51,520 nt of DNA from an uncultured Blastocatellia bacterium (lineage in GTDB: Bacteria; Acidobacteriota; Blastocatellia; Pyrinomonadales; Pyrinomonadaceae): contig CAMLLD010000047.1 of assembly GCA_946480785.1 (NCBI GenBank), forward strand, positions 1 to 51,520. Direction: 5' to 3'. The notes under the pieces were generated by a model. The model saw only the letters and a list, made by a program, of their open reading frames with translations. It did no database searches and was not told the DNA's origin. Shown one piece after another: positions 1 to 9,014 of this stretch; the first letter of the stretch is position 1; each line of letters begins with the position of its first letter. A program made the position numbers and the translations under genes.

Positions 1-1
1 T

Positions 2-82
2 GAGCGTCCACAGCGTCCGCGCGGTGTGGGCGAGGCAGACACCGGCGAGGATCAGGTACCCGAATCAAATCTATTGCCGTAA
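2..82 (+). CDS. possible C-terminal tail of an upstream gene (partial)
   Basis: The second forward frame is open from the window edge to a TAA at 80-82. It reads as a polar, Arg/Glu/Pro-rich 26-residue tail ending in SNLLP, as many C-terminal tails do. The other forward frames hold an immediate stop or an unusual composition. With only 26 codons nothing can be said about function, and the open frame could be chance. Confidence 0.25.
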   Translation, partial: ERPQRPRGVGEADTGEDQVPESNLLP

Positions 83-179
83 CGCACAAAAAATGGTAAG
101 AACTTCGCGCCGGTTAACCTCTTCTCCCCTTCAAGAAAATAACCGGCACGATCTCACATAATGCCGTAAAGGAACTCCC

Positions 180-3100
180 ATGAAAGCAAAAACTCCCGCT
201 GTCTCCCACGTCGCCATAGCCGTGTTTCTGTCTTTGACGGCCGTCGTTTTGGCTGTTGAGTCGCACGCGAAATTTCTAAATCTATTCAACACCACCGCGG
301 AAGCAGCTCCGGCCTTTGTGGATCAGAGCTTCGTGCGGAAAGTGAACGTGCAGGCCAACGACCTGGTCGTCGATCCGACGACGCAAACGATTTACGCGAG
401 CCTGCCTTCAGCTAACGGCAGCAACGGCAACTCGATCGCTCCGATCGATCCGAACAGCGGCACGTTGGGAACACCCGTGTTCGTCGGCAGCGAGCCGAAC
501 AAGATGGCGATCTCCGACAACGGCCAGTTTATCTACGTCGCACTAACAGGCGGCTTCGCGGTCCGTCGCTTCGATGTCGCGACGCAAACCGCAGGACCGC
601 AATTCTCATTCGGCTCTACCAACTTTGATGGTCCAATCCAGGCGGGAGAACTGGCGGTGCAAACGGCTAACCCGCACACGCTCGCCGTGTATCGTCCCAC
701 AGTCGGCAGCGTCGCAATTTTCGACGACGGCGTGCAAAGAACTAACGCCGCCGCAGCGCCATCCAATTCTTCAGTCGTGTTCAGCACTACCGATCTCACG
801 CGCCTCTACGCTCTGGCTCAAAACTCACTTAACCGGCTCACCGTGACACCGGACGGCGTTTCATCCGTCTTCCCGGTGTCCATCACGGGTTCCGGCGCGG
901 CCAAACTCAGCGGCGGCAAACTGTACACCTCGAGCGGTCATGCGATCGATCCGGAAACCGGATCTCTCTTGGGCACGTTCACTGGCTTGAGTTCAGGCAA
1001 CACCACCGCCTTCGTGCCGGATGCAAATGTAAAGCGCGTATTTTTTCTGACGGCGCCCTTCTCTTCCGGTGGTCCAGTGACGGTGACGTTGCGCGTCTAC
1101 GATCAGCAGACGTTCATTCCGCTCGGCACACTCGACATTCCCAACGTTTTGGGCACGCCTACAGAGATGGTGCGTTGGGGAACGAACGGTTTGGCGTTCT
1201 GCACTACCGGCGGAAACGTCGTGCTGATTCAATCGACACTCGTTTCCGATCAAGACGTAGTGCCGACCGCAACACCAACGCCGTCACCGACACCGACTCC
1301 CTCGCCTACGCCGACGCCGACTCCTGGTCCAGGCGAGTTGAGACAAGTAACACTCACCGCAAACGATCTCGCTGCTGCGACTGGAGCAACGACGATCTTT
1401 GCGAGTGTTCCTTCGTCCGCGGGCCTGAATGGAAACAGCGTGACGCCGATAGACGCAGTGGCGGGAACGGCCGGCAACTCCGTCTTCATCGGCAGCGAGC
1501 CGAACAAACTTGCACTGTCCACCGATGGCGGAACGATGTGGGTTGCGCTCGATGGCGCGAATGGAGTGCGCAAGTTTGACGTTGCGTCGCGCACGCCGGG
1601 TTTGCAGTTTTCACTCGGCGCGGATCCGTTCTTTGGACCATTCCGCGCGGAAGACATGGCGGTTGCGCCGGGTCAACCGGACGTGCTCGCGGTTTCGCGA
1701 CTGCGTGTCGGTGTTAGTCCGCGTCATGGCGGCGTAGCGGTTTTTGATAACGGAGTTCAGAGAACGCTGACAACGCCGGATCACACCGGCAGCAACGTCA
1801 TCGAGTTTTCGCAATCGCCCGAGGTCCTTTACGGCCAGAACACCGAGACGACCGAGTTTGGTTTTCGCAAGATGGCGGTTGCGGCGTGTGGTTGCATCAC
1901 TGTCGCCACCACGGAAAATCTTCTCGGCACCGGTTTCGGCAGTGACTTCCGCGCAGACAACGGGCGCGTGTACTCAGTCTCCGGTCGCGTCGTCGATCCG
2001 GAAGCACGAACGGTCCAGGGAACTTTCATCATCAGAGATCCCAACTCGTTTGGCTTCAACGCCACGCTCGTCGCGCCGGACAGCAAGGCGGGACGCGTCT
2101 ATTTCCTGCTCGATGAAAACAACAACACGATCCTGCGCGTCTTTGATATGAAGACGTTTCTCAAGATCGGCGAGCTGCAACTGCCCGGCGTCAGCGGCGC
2201 GGTTTCGAGTCTGATTCGCTGGGGCACGAATGGTTTGGCGTTTCGCACTTCGACGCAGGTGTTCCTCCTGCAAAATGCGTTGATTGGCGGACAAGATCCG
2301 AACTTCGTGGCGGCGACTCCTCCGCCTTCGCCAACCATGACCGCGACGGTACAGGTCTCGTCTTTCAACGGCGACGCCTCAGGAGTAACGATTGGCGTAA
2401 CCGGATCGCTGACGACTTCGGGGTCAACGAATGCGAACGGAGTTTTCCAGCTCAACGGCATTCCACCCTGCGGCAGTTACACGATCACGCCGACGAAACC
2501 GAACTACCAGTTCTCGCCGGCGAGCTTCACGGTGACTAACCCGGCTACGACGTCACTGATCAATTTCTCCGGCATACGCAAGACGGTGCAGTTTGTCACG
2601 ACCACCGCTAGTCAGTCGGAGCAGCAAGGCAGAATCTTTATTTCCGTGAGTCGTAACACGACGACCGAGCCGGCGAGCGTTACTTACCGGACGATTTCCG
2701 GCAGTGCTTCCGATCGCTCGGACTTCAATTCGACGTTCGGCAGATTGGACTTCGCGGTCAATGAATCAATTAAGTCGATTTCGATTCTGCTGACGGACGA
2801 TGTGCTGGTCGAAGGACCCGAACAGTTCACGGTGCAACTCGAGAACCCGTCAGGATTTGAGTTCGCGCAGGGCGGCAGCACGATCACCGTCACGATCAAC
2901 GATAACGACATCGCATCCACAATAGTGAATCCGTTGTCGAACGCGCAGTTCTTTGTCCGGCAGCACTACCAGGATTTTCTAAATCGGGCGGCCGCGGACG
3001 ATCCGGCCGGCTTCAACTTTTGGACCAACGAAATCACGCAGTGCAATAACCTCACGGACCCGGCGCAGAAGTCATCGTGCCTGGCGGTGAAACGCATCAA

Positions 3101-3746
3101 CGTGTCGGGAGCGTTCTTCCTGTCGATCGAGTTTCAGGAAACAGGTTATTTCGTGCATCGCTTGTACACTTCGTCGTTCGCGGCGAGCGTAGCGCGACCG
3201 CGCGGACTGCCGCGCTTCGCGGAATTCCTGACGGACACGCAACAGATTGGCGCGGGTGTCGTTGTCGGCGCGCCCGGATGGGAACAGAAGTTGGCCCAGA
3301 ACAAGCAGGACTTTGTGGCGAGTTGGATTACGCGGCCCGAGTTTCTGGCGGCACATCCGTTGTCACAAACTGCCGATCAGTTTGTCGATTCGCTCTTCCA
3401 GAACAACAGCGTAACGCCGACTACTGCGGAACGCGCCGCCGCGATCACTCTCTTCGGCGTGGGTGATGCGGCAGGGCGGGCAGCGGCGTTGCGAAGCGTG
3501 GCTGAGAGTAACTCAGTTAACCAGAAGCAATTCAATCCGGCTTTTGTGCTGATGCAATACTTCGGTTACCTGCGGCGCAACCCCGACGACGCGCCCGACA
3601 ACAATTTCGACGGCTATCAGTTCTGGCTCGACAAACTAAACCAGTTCAACGGCAAATTCGCCGACGCGGAGATGGTGAAAGCATTCCTGACCTCGCTCGA
3701 ATACCAACAACGCTTCGGCCCAACGACGTTCGATCTGAGTCAGTAA
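180..3746 (+). CDS. large secreted beta-propeller / Calx-beta / DUF4214 protein
   Basis: This 1188-aa protein starts at an ATG behind an AAGGA Shine-Dalgarno and has an N-terminal signal peptide (hydrophobic residues about 10-25). Two homologous propeller-type regions follow, at about residues 50-355 and 388-705. Each contains a GNS..PID motif and a GSEPNK motif. They are joined by a Thr-Pro/Ser-Pro linker (about 360-386). After these come a carboxypeptidase-regulatory-like fold (about 728-800), a Calx-beta domain (about 801-908) and a C-terminal DUF4214 region (about 918-1180, with the VRQHYQDFLNR and FFLSIEFQETGY motifs). DUF4214 with Calx-beta in very long exported proteins is common in Acidobacteriota. 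The likely location is cell surface or secreted, with an adhesive or matrix role. No catalytic residues were recognised, so the function is inferred only from architecture. Confidence 0.85.
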   Translation: MKAKTPAVSHVAIAVFLSLTAVVLAVESHAKFLNLFNTTAEAAPAFVDQSFVRKVNVQANDLVVDPTTQTIYASLPSANGSNGNSIAPIDPNSGTLGTPVFVGSEPNKMAISDNGQFIYVALTGGFAVRRFDVATQTAGPQFSFGSTNFDGPIQAGELAVQTANPHTLAVYRPTVGSVAIFDDGVQRTNAAAAPSNSSVVFSTTDLTRLYALAQNSLNRLTVTPDGVSSVFPVSITGSGAAKLSGGKLYTSSGHAIDPETGSLLGTFTGLSSGNTTAFVPDANVKRVFFLTAPFSSGGPVTVTLRVYDQQTFIPLGTLDIPNVLGTPTEMVRWGTNGLAFCTTGGNVVLIQSTLVSDQDVVPTATPTPSPTPTPSPTPTPTPGPGELRQVTLTANDLAAATGATTIFASVPSSAGLNGNSVTPIDAVAGTAGNSVFIGSEPNKLALSTDGGTMWVALDGANGVRKFDVASRTPGLQFSLGADPFFGPFRAEDMAVAPGQPDVLAVSRLRVGVSPRHGGVAVFDNGVQRTLTTPDHTGSNVIEFSQSPEVLYGQNTETTEFGFRKMAVAACGCITVATTENLLGTGFGSDFRADNGRVYSVSGRVVDPEARTVQGTFIIRDPNSFGFNATLVAPDSKAGRVYFLLDENNNTILRVFDMKTFLKIGELQLPGVSGAVSSLIRWGTNGLAFRTSTQVFLLQNALIGGQDPNFVAATPPPSPTMTATVQVSSFNGDASGVTIGVTGSLTTSGSTNANGVFQLNGIPPCGSYTITPTKPNYQFSPASFTVTNPATTSLINFSGIRKTVQFVTTTASQSEQQGRIFISVSRNTTTEPASVTYRTISGSASDRSDFNSTFGRLDFAVNESIKSISILLTDDVLVEGPEQFTVQLENPSGFEFAQGGSTITVTINDNDIASTIVNPLSNAQFFVRQHYQDFLNRAAADDPAGFNFWTNEITQCNNLTDPAQKSSCLAVKRINVSGAFFLSIEFQETGYFVHRLYTSSFAASVARPRGLPRFAEFLTDTQQIGAGVVVGAPGWEQKLAQNKQDFVASWITRPEFLAAHPLSQTADQFVDSLFQNNSVTPTTAERAAAITLFGVGDAAGRAAALRSVAESNSVNQKQFNPAFVLMQYFGYLRRNPDDAPDNNFDGYQFWLDKLNQFNGKFADAEMVKAFLTSLEYQQRFGPTTFDLSQ
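1261..1332 (+). repeat. Thr-Pro/Ser-Pro coding tandem repeat (interdomain linker)
   Basis: Near-tandem ACNCCN codons encode an alternating TP/SP stretch between the two propeller copies. It is a typical extended, flexible extracellular linker. Short internal repeats like this are prone to length change by slippage. Confidence 0.8.
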
Positions 3747-3761
3747 GAAGATTCTCGCGAG

Positions 3762-3794
3762 GTGACCGCAGCGCACGACGGCGATTGCGGTCAC
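3762..3794. terminator. hairpin between convergent genes
   Basis: GTGACCGCA (3762-3770) is perfectly complementary to TGCGGTCAC (3786-3794), giving a 9-bp stem with a 15-nt loop. It lies between the convergent ends of the propeller gene (stop at 3746) and the TIR gene (stop at 3810). There is no T-tract on either side, so it may work as a weak bidirectional terminator or as 3'-end protection. The assignment rests on structure and position. Confidence 0.45.
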
Positions 3795-3809
3795 TTGAAA
3801 TTCGACTAT

Positions 3810-5522
3810 TTACTTTCCTGCCGCTTTGGTTCGGCCGCCGTTAACTGTCCTGAGAACCTGCTGAATGCGCACGAGTAACGTGTTGAATCCATCGATCAAC
3901 TTCTGCTCATTCATGTTCACGCATTGGTACTTGAAACACCGCTTGAGTAACTCGTCAGTCGCATCTTTGGCTGAATAGTTATAGAGGACCGGCATGAGCC
4001 AACGTGAATGCGCACTCTCCGTTTTGAGCAGGCGCAGCATATTAGCCAGCTCCGCTTTACAGTATGGAGAATCTAAGAAGGCTTCCGTGATTAAGGGCAC
4101 GAACACTTGAGCTCGAGTTAAACCACGCCGAATTTCTTCGCGCCATTCGACACCAGGTTCCAATGTGTCTGCTGCATACCAAACGCCGATATTGCGAAAT
4201 TCCAAGTTTCGGCGCAGGTAATCCGCTGCTTGCAGATCATGACCACAGTAACTAAGAAACACCGGCCGTACTTTTCTGGAGTTATCGATCACTTGAACGT
4301 TGCTGCCAAATTGTCGATTCTTTCTTCCTACCGTAGCCCAGTGTTCCATTTGTTCGAGTAAGTGATCGAGGCTAAATGGCTTCGGAACTGCCGCTATCGC
4401 TCCGATAGCCAGGGCCCGCGGTAACTTCTCGGCCAGTCGTCCAGAGACGGCCATGATCGCAGACCTGATCTTTTTCTGTGATAACTCCTCGATAAACTGA
4501 AGGCCTTGCATTTCACCGGGTTTCAATTCCAAATCAACCACGAACAAATCAGGTTCGTCCTGCTGTTGAAAAGATCGGAGCTCCAAATCTCTTAACGCCA
4601 GACTTGCGTCGTCGTAAACCTGAACATCAAACAAGCCGGATAGGTTACAGGTTTCTTCTATAGCGCCTAGCATCTGGACGTCATCATCGATTACCCATAC
4701 ATCGAGTTTTTTCATATCTGCGTTCCTCTGTTGGACTGTCTCCTCATAGTCATTGCCCTCGCTGTCGAGGTGCAAATCGAGTGTGTGCAATTTTGGGTAA
4801 GCTATTGGCCGTTGGTAGACACCGTCGACCCGAATAGCGAGTGTTCCGGAAACCGTCTCTACGGCGAAAGAGCGGGACTCGTCCGACGCTACTTCGACGA
4901 TGGGACTTCCAATTGGTTCATTCGGCAGCGCGAAACAATTGTGACAGTCCCTGAATGGGCCAATTGTTTCGAGCTGGGTCAAAAGAACAGTTTCAGAAAA
5001 ATGAGTGATATGGTCCGCCAAATCGTGAATGAATTGCGAATAGTTACGGCCGTAGTCTCGCAAGGATCTCAGCATCTCAAGAACGGGACGTTGTTGATTG
5101 ACGCCATTAGCAGCGCCACAGAACACCGCAGTCTCAGACACTACGTGTGATGTTGGACCACGCAAGGATAACCAGGTTATCGGAATGATTGCTCGTTTCG
5201 AATCGATAGCCGGATCGAAGGACTGCTGCTGCTGATGCAAGCGAATGCGGTCCAAAAAGATCTGCCATTCTTTGCCGGCACGTTCGTCACGCAAATAGGC
5301 CGGTGATAGTAGTGCTACCAGGACTGGCGAGCTTTTGAGGGCCTTACTGGTTTCTGGGGACCACTCAACCGGCTGTTGAGTAAGAGCGGAGTCAAAAAAC
5401 CCTACTGGTTCATGCGGCGGAAGGTTGAGACGGAAACGAATTGTGTCTGACAGGTCGTGAAAAAACCGGACGACCTGTTGGTTGCCATCAAGTCTTGCGA
5501 TGCTTAGGTAAAAGTAAATCAC
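3810..5522 (-). CDS. TIR-like / response-regulator receiver / TIR protein
   Basis: This 570-aa protein has three recognisable modules. Residues 1-150 resemble the TIR-like domain of FxsC proteins (YFYLSIAR opening, RFFHDLSD, SPAYL, and a candidate Glu85 in GKEW). Residues 270-395 are a receiver domain with an acidic cluster at D279-281, phospho-acceptor D330, S360 and K381 in a PKPF motif. Residues 419-560 are a TIR domain with FLSYCGHD, EPGVEW, and SPYCKAEL, whose Glu491 sits where TIR NADases carry the catalytic Glu. The start is a GTG without a clear Shine-Dalgarno, chosen because the homologous fold begins there. An internal ATG (residue 270, position 4715) is preceded by AGAGGA at good spacing. 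No fxsA/fxsB genes or partner kinase are adjacent. A signalling or NAD-consuming immune effector is possible; the function is inferred. Confidence 0.8.
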   Translation of the reverse strand: MIYFYLSIARLDGNQQVVRFFHDLSDTIRFRLNLPPHEPVGFFDSALTQQPVEWSPETSKALKSSPVLVALLSPAYLRDERAGKEWQIFLDRIRLHQQQQSFDPAIDSKRAIIPITWLSLRGPTSHVVSETAVFCGAANGVNQQRPVLEMLRSLRDYGRNYSQFIHDLADHITHFSETVLLTQLETIGPFRDCHNCFALPNEPIGSPIVEVASDESRSFAVETVSGTLAIRVDGVYQRPIAYPKLHTLDLHLDSEGNDYEETVQQRNADMKKLDVWVIDDDVQMLGAIEETCNLSGLFDVQVYDDASLALRDLELRSFQQQDEPDLFVVDLELKPGEMQGLQFIEELSQKKIRSAIMAVSGRLAEKLPRALAIGAIAAVPKPFSLDHLLEQMEHWATVGRKNRQFGSNVQVIDNSRKVRPVFLSYCGHDLQAADYLRRNLEFRNIGVWYAADTLEPGVEWREEIRRGLTRAQVFVPLITEAFLDSPYCKAELANMLRLLKTESAHSRWLMPVLYNYSAKDATDELLKRCFKYQCVNMNEQKLIDGFNTLLVRIQQVLRTVNGGRTKAAGK

Positions 5523-5870
5523 TGGTCCATGTGCGAAAAAGTAGCAGCCTTGCCTGACGGCTGATTGCAGGTCAGCGACCGTTGGATCGTTCGTAGTTAT
5601 TTATCGGCTGAGTTGCGAGTGTGCGAGGACGCAGAGGCTCGGGATCAACCTTAAAGTGGCGGGGAGATTATTCTTGTTCAGAATAAAAGTCAACGCGCGA
5701 GCATTACGATGGTCCACCGAAGCTAATCGTCGAAGCAAAGGCTGCGACTGAGTGATATTTGACGAAGGCGTTCGGGGGGGATTAGATCGAGAGCATAGGT
5801 GTAAACACTCAGTCCATTTAAGTGAACCCACTGACGCTGAGAATATGCTACTTCGCTAAAATGAAGCATC
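5523..5870. other. 348-bp divergent intergenic region
   Basis: This lies between the divergent TIR gene and the small exported protein gene. It holds only minor inverted repeats (for example GTGTAAACAC near 5800) and an AT-rich stretch around 5815-5862 that could contain the rightward promoter. No convincing ORF, terminator or riboswitch was seen. The small ORFs here lack Shine-Dalgarno sites and coding-like composition. Confidence 0.5.
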
Positions 5871-6431
5871 ATGAGAGTATTCTTTCAAGCGGTCATCGCT
5901 TTGATTTTCGCAACCAGTGCGACCGTGGTGATGGCGCAGTCTCAAACGCAAGCCCAGTCGCAACAGGCACAAACACAGTCTCAACAAACGCCGTCCCAGC
6001 CTGAAGCCGACAAGCAGGTGGCCAAAGCAGCGACCGGCGCCGCCGTTTCGAACCCCGCCGCCGAAGCTGCGCCCGTTTTCAAGGAATACAAGGGCGTCAA
6101 GATCGGTATGTCGGCCGATGAAGTACGTGATGGCTTGAAGAGCTTCCTGAAGGACAAAGGCGACAAGCAGGATTTTCTCGTGCTGTCAGACGCCGAAACG
6201 GCGCAGGTCTATTACGACAGCACGGGCAAAGTGACGGCGATCTCGATCGATTACCTGACGAAGAACGGTCACGCGCCGACGCCGGTGGAAGTACTCGGCG
6301 CCGACGTCGCGCCCAAGCCCGACGGCTCGATTTACGCTTTGAAGCGATACCCGGCGGCTGGTTACTGGGTCTCTTACAATCGCACCAGTGGCGACAACGC
6401 GATCGTCACGATCACGATGCAAGCTTTGTAG
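5871..6431 (+). CDS. small exported Gln-rich protein, tentative BamE/SmpA-like region
   Basis: This 186-aa protein has a clear signal peptide (MRVFF..., hydrophobic to about residue 20, cleavage near MAQ). A low-complexity Gln/Thr/Ser/Ala segment spans about residues 23-60. A folded C-terminal region begins with YKGVKIGMSADEV. The 'G-x-x-I-G-M-S-x-x-E-V' opening is typical of BamE/SmpA-like small periplasmic domains, but similarity is limited to that turn and helix, so the family assignment is tentative. It probably acts in the periplasm or at the outer membrane. It stands alone: the upstream gene is divergent and the downstream gene convergent. The Shine-Dalgarno is weak. Confidence 0.65.
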   Translation: MRVFFQAVIALIFATSATVVMAQSQTQAQSQQAQTQSQQTPSQPEADKQVAKAATGAAVSNPAAEAAPVFKEYKGVKIGMSADEVRDGLKSFLKDKGDKQDFLVLSDAETAQVYYDSTGKVTAISIDYLTKNGHAPTPVEVLGADVAPKPDGSIYALKRYPAAGYWVSYNRTSGDNAIVTITMQAL

Positions 6432-6523
6432 TGAGACGGGCGCACAAGCTGGAACCTCCCAGACCCGATTTACCGTCTATCCATCTTGTTCGCCGGTAAC
6501 GCAGGCCGGCCGCCGCCCGCGCG

Positions 6524-7147
6524 TTATCGCTTCTCCAAAACATAACGCGCGATCTCAACGCGGTTATTGAAACGTTTCTTATCGAGAATATGGCTGATGT
6601 GATTTTCCACCGTGCGCACGCTGATCTGCATTTCGTTTGCGATCTCCTTGTTGGTCAAACCACGCGCGACTGAAGCGGCGATCCTGTTCTCCGCTTCAGT
6701 CAAGCCCTCATCGTGAAAGCCGGGCGCGTCTTTCTCAGAACGGCCCATCATCTTCGCAATCTCCGCATGCGTGCGTTCCACCCGGCCGAGAATGTTATTG
6801 ATTAGCGCCAGCAACTCATCCGGCACAAACGGTTTTGTGAAATAAGCGTCCACGCCCGCACGAAAGCCTTCGATGCGATCTTCCGTTTCACCTTTCGCGG
6901 TCAGGAAAACGATCGGCACCAAGGCTGTGCGTGACGAATCGCGCAACTGCCGCGCGAGTTCATAACCGCTCATGCCGGGCATGCGAATGTCGCTGATGAT
7001 CAAGTCAGGCACGGCTTGCGCGAGTTTGACCAGCGCGTCGGGGCCACTGCGCGCGGTCGTGACTTCGAATCCTGCGGCGCCGAGCAACGCCTCGAGTGCT
7101 CTCAAAAGGTTGGGTTCGTCATCAACGATCAACAGCCGTTTGGGCAT
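6524..7147 (-). CDS. NarL/FixJ-type response regulator
   Basis: The protein is 207 aa when started at the ATG at 7147, which has GAGGAG seven bases upstream; an in-frame ATG at 7162 lacks such a site. The N-terminal receiver domain (about 1-120) has VDDE, phospho-acceptor Asp53 in SDIRMPG, and a TKPF lysine motif. The C-terminal LuxR-type helix-turn-helix (about 143-205) has LTEAENRI, GLTNKEIA and VRTVENHISHIL. The first 26 bases overlap the end of the histidine kinase gene, so the two are translationally coupled and form a cognate two-component pair. It should bind DNA as a phospho-dependent dimer. The target genes cannot be told from the sequence. Confidence 0.9.
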   Translation of the reverse strand: MPKRLLIVDDEPNLLRALEALLGAAGFEVTTARSGPDALVKLAQAVPDLIISDIRMPGMSGYELARQLRDSSRTALVPIVFLTAKGETEDRIEGFRAGVDAYFTKPFVPDELLALINNILGRVERTHAEIAKMMGRSEKDAPGFHDEGLTEAENRIAASVARGLTNKEIANEMQISVRTVENHISHILDKKRFNNRVEIARYVLEKR

Positions 7148-8792
7148 ACTTGTTCTCCTCACCTACCCGCTGCTCGTCTTCAGTCCATTTCGGCAACCAG
7201 ATCGTAAAAGTACTTCCCACACCGGCTTCGCTCTCGACCGAGATCCTTCCGCCCAATTGCTCGACGAAACCATGGACCATGTACAAGCCGAGGCCAACAC
7301 CCGGTTCCACAGCTCCATTCGTCGCGCGGCCCTGATAAAAGCGTTCGAAAATGTGCGGCAGATCTGTGGGACTGATGCCGCAACCGTTGTCCTTTATATA
7401 TATGCCACCTTCGTCGTCCGCAGTGCTTACTCCCAACGTGATGGTTCCGTGATCGGGCGTGTACTTGATCGCGTTTTCCGCAATCGTGCAAACGGCTCGT
7501 CTCAACGTTCGATTATCCGCGCGGAGCGTGATCGGTTCCGGCGGCAACTCGGTCCTGATCTCGTGTTGCCGGCTCGCAGCGGAGTGCTTGATCGTTCGCA
7601 CGCAGTCGCGAATTACCTGGCCTACGTCAACGGGACCGAACTCCACCTTGTACACACCGGATTCGATTCGCGCGAGATCGAGAAGATTGGTCACGAGATC
7701 GATCTGCCGATCGCACTCAGCCGCAATCGTGTCGAGATACTCGCGCCGCTCCGCCTCGGAAGTACGAGCATGACGCAGCACGTGTGTGAGCGTGCTGATG
7801 GTGGTCAGCGGTGTGCGCAACTCATGAGACACGCTGCTGACAAATTCCGATTTCAAGCGATCGAGCTCCGTCAGACGTTCATCACGTTCTTTTAGCTCCT
7901 GGACCATCTTGTTGAAAGTCGTGCCCATCAAGACCGCAGCGACCAGCGCACAAGCAAAAGCCAGAAAACTGAAGAGTGCATAACGCGTGAACTGAACGCG
8001 CATCGGCTCGTACAAGGTCGCGCTGGGAACGCCCACCGCAATAACGAAGTCTGTTGGTCCAACCCGGCACAAGCCATACACGCGACGGATGTTGTCGTAA
8101 GGACTGCGTAGCTCTGCCACCGCGACGCGTTGCGCGCCGAGGGCATTGAACAAGGGCGAACTGCCCTCGTCGATCGGCAACGGAGTATCAGCCGTCTGCT
8201 TACGAAAGAGCAGTTGTCCCTGGGCATCGAAAACGGCGATCACTGCGCTGCCCGGCGGTTGTATCTGACTAAACGACGCATTGATAGCAGCGCCATCGAG
8301 GCGCAGGATCACCGCGCCTCCGGTCTGAATCGGCGTGGCAATAGCGACGACGGGCCGCGATTCATCACGCGTACGATCGGTAACCAGCACCCACGAGTTT
8401 CGCTTTCGGGTTTCAGTGAGCAGGTAATCGATCAAAGCGGGGGGAACGTGTTCCTCGCCGGCGGAAAACGATCTGAGAACCTCGCCGTTCGCGCTGACGA
8501 TGTTTACATCGATCCAGTAAGGGCGGGTTTTGATGCCGTATCGAACGCTCTCCAACGACTGCAACTTTCCGTCGGCGGCGATGGCGGCGAACGTTTCCAG
8601 CGGGCGTCGTTGGGAATCGGCCCAACGCTCAAAGGCGAGCGCGGCGAGTTCGGCTTGTTCCTGGACAGAGTCATTCAGTTGCGCCCGGCTGATGTTCCAC
8701 ACCCGCAACAGACCAAACGCGCCTACGAGAGTGAACGGAACAGTAATGCCGAGAATCAGCAAAAGTAGCTGGCGCCTAATGCTTATTGCCAT
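7122..8792 (-). CDS. membrane sensor histidine kinase with extracytoplasmic sensor
   Basis: This 556-aa protein has a first transmembrane helix at about residues 9-29 and a large periplasmic sensor region (about 30-268, probably a Cache-like fold). A second transmembrane helix at about 269-292 is followed by a short coiled linker. The kinase core shows the H-box SHELRTPL with phospho-acceptor His323, an N-box (ENAIKY), G1 (DNGCGIS) and G2 (GVGLGLYM). It should autophosphorylate in response to an external ligand and phosphorylate the overlapping downstream regulator. No recognisable HAMP domain lies between the second helix and the H-box. The ligand is unknown. Confidence 0.9.
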   Translation of the reverse strand: MAISIRRQLLLLILGITVPFTLVGAFGLLRVWNISRAQLNDSVQEQAELAALAFERWADSQRRPLETFAAIAADGKLQSLESVRYGIKTRPYWIDVNIVSANGEVLRSFSAGEEHVPPALIDYLLTETRKRNSWVLVTDRTRDESRPVVAIATPIQTGGAVILRLDGAAINASFSQIQPPGSAVIAVFDAQGQLLFRKQTADTPLPIDEGSSPLFNALGAQRVAVAELRSPYDNIRRVYGLCRVGPTDFVIAVGVPSATLYEPMRVQFTRYALFSFLAFACALVAAVLMGTTFNKMVQELKERDERLTELDRLKSEFVSSVSHELRTPLTTISTLTHVLRHARTSEAERREYLDTIAAECDRQIDLVTNLLDLARIESGVYKVEFGPVDVGQVIRDCVRTIKHSAASRQHEIRTELPPEPITLRADNRTLRRAVCTIAENAIKYTPDHGTITLGVSTADDEGGIYIKDNGCGISPTDLPHIFERFYQGRATNGAVEPGVGLGLYMVHGFVEQLGGRISVESEAGVGSTFTIWLPKWTEDEQRVGEENKYAQTAVDR

Positions 8793-9014
8793 ACCACACC
8801 ATCAGAACTGTGCCTCTGTGCTGGTTAGTATAACTACTTCGCAGCACGTGAGTGGTAACACCCATTTGAATAGGTGCATTCGCTGATGTAAGCTCGGTCG
8901 CGGCAATGTAGTGTGCTTCCCCTGTCACCTCCAGGTGCTGCCTTTTCTCAGTTCCCCACTCCCGAGTTTCAAAAAGCGCCCAGTTAAATAACTTTCAGAC
9001 TGTGGAGGCTAAAA

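Noticed and set aside
3810..5522. Complete Fxs (FxsA/FxsB/FxsC) RiPP system
   Set aside because: Only the TIR-like domain resembles FxsC. No FxsA-like precursor or FxsB radical SAM gene is adjacent, and the radical SAM gene at 45.7 kb is 40 kb away and of another type.
5601..5831. Small ORF between the TIR gene and the exported protein
   Set aside because: It lacks a Shine-Dalgarno and a recognisable sequence pattern, and its residues look random.
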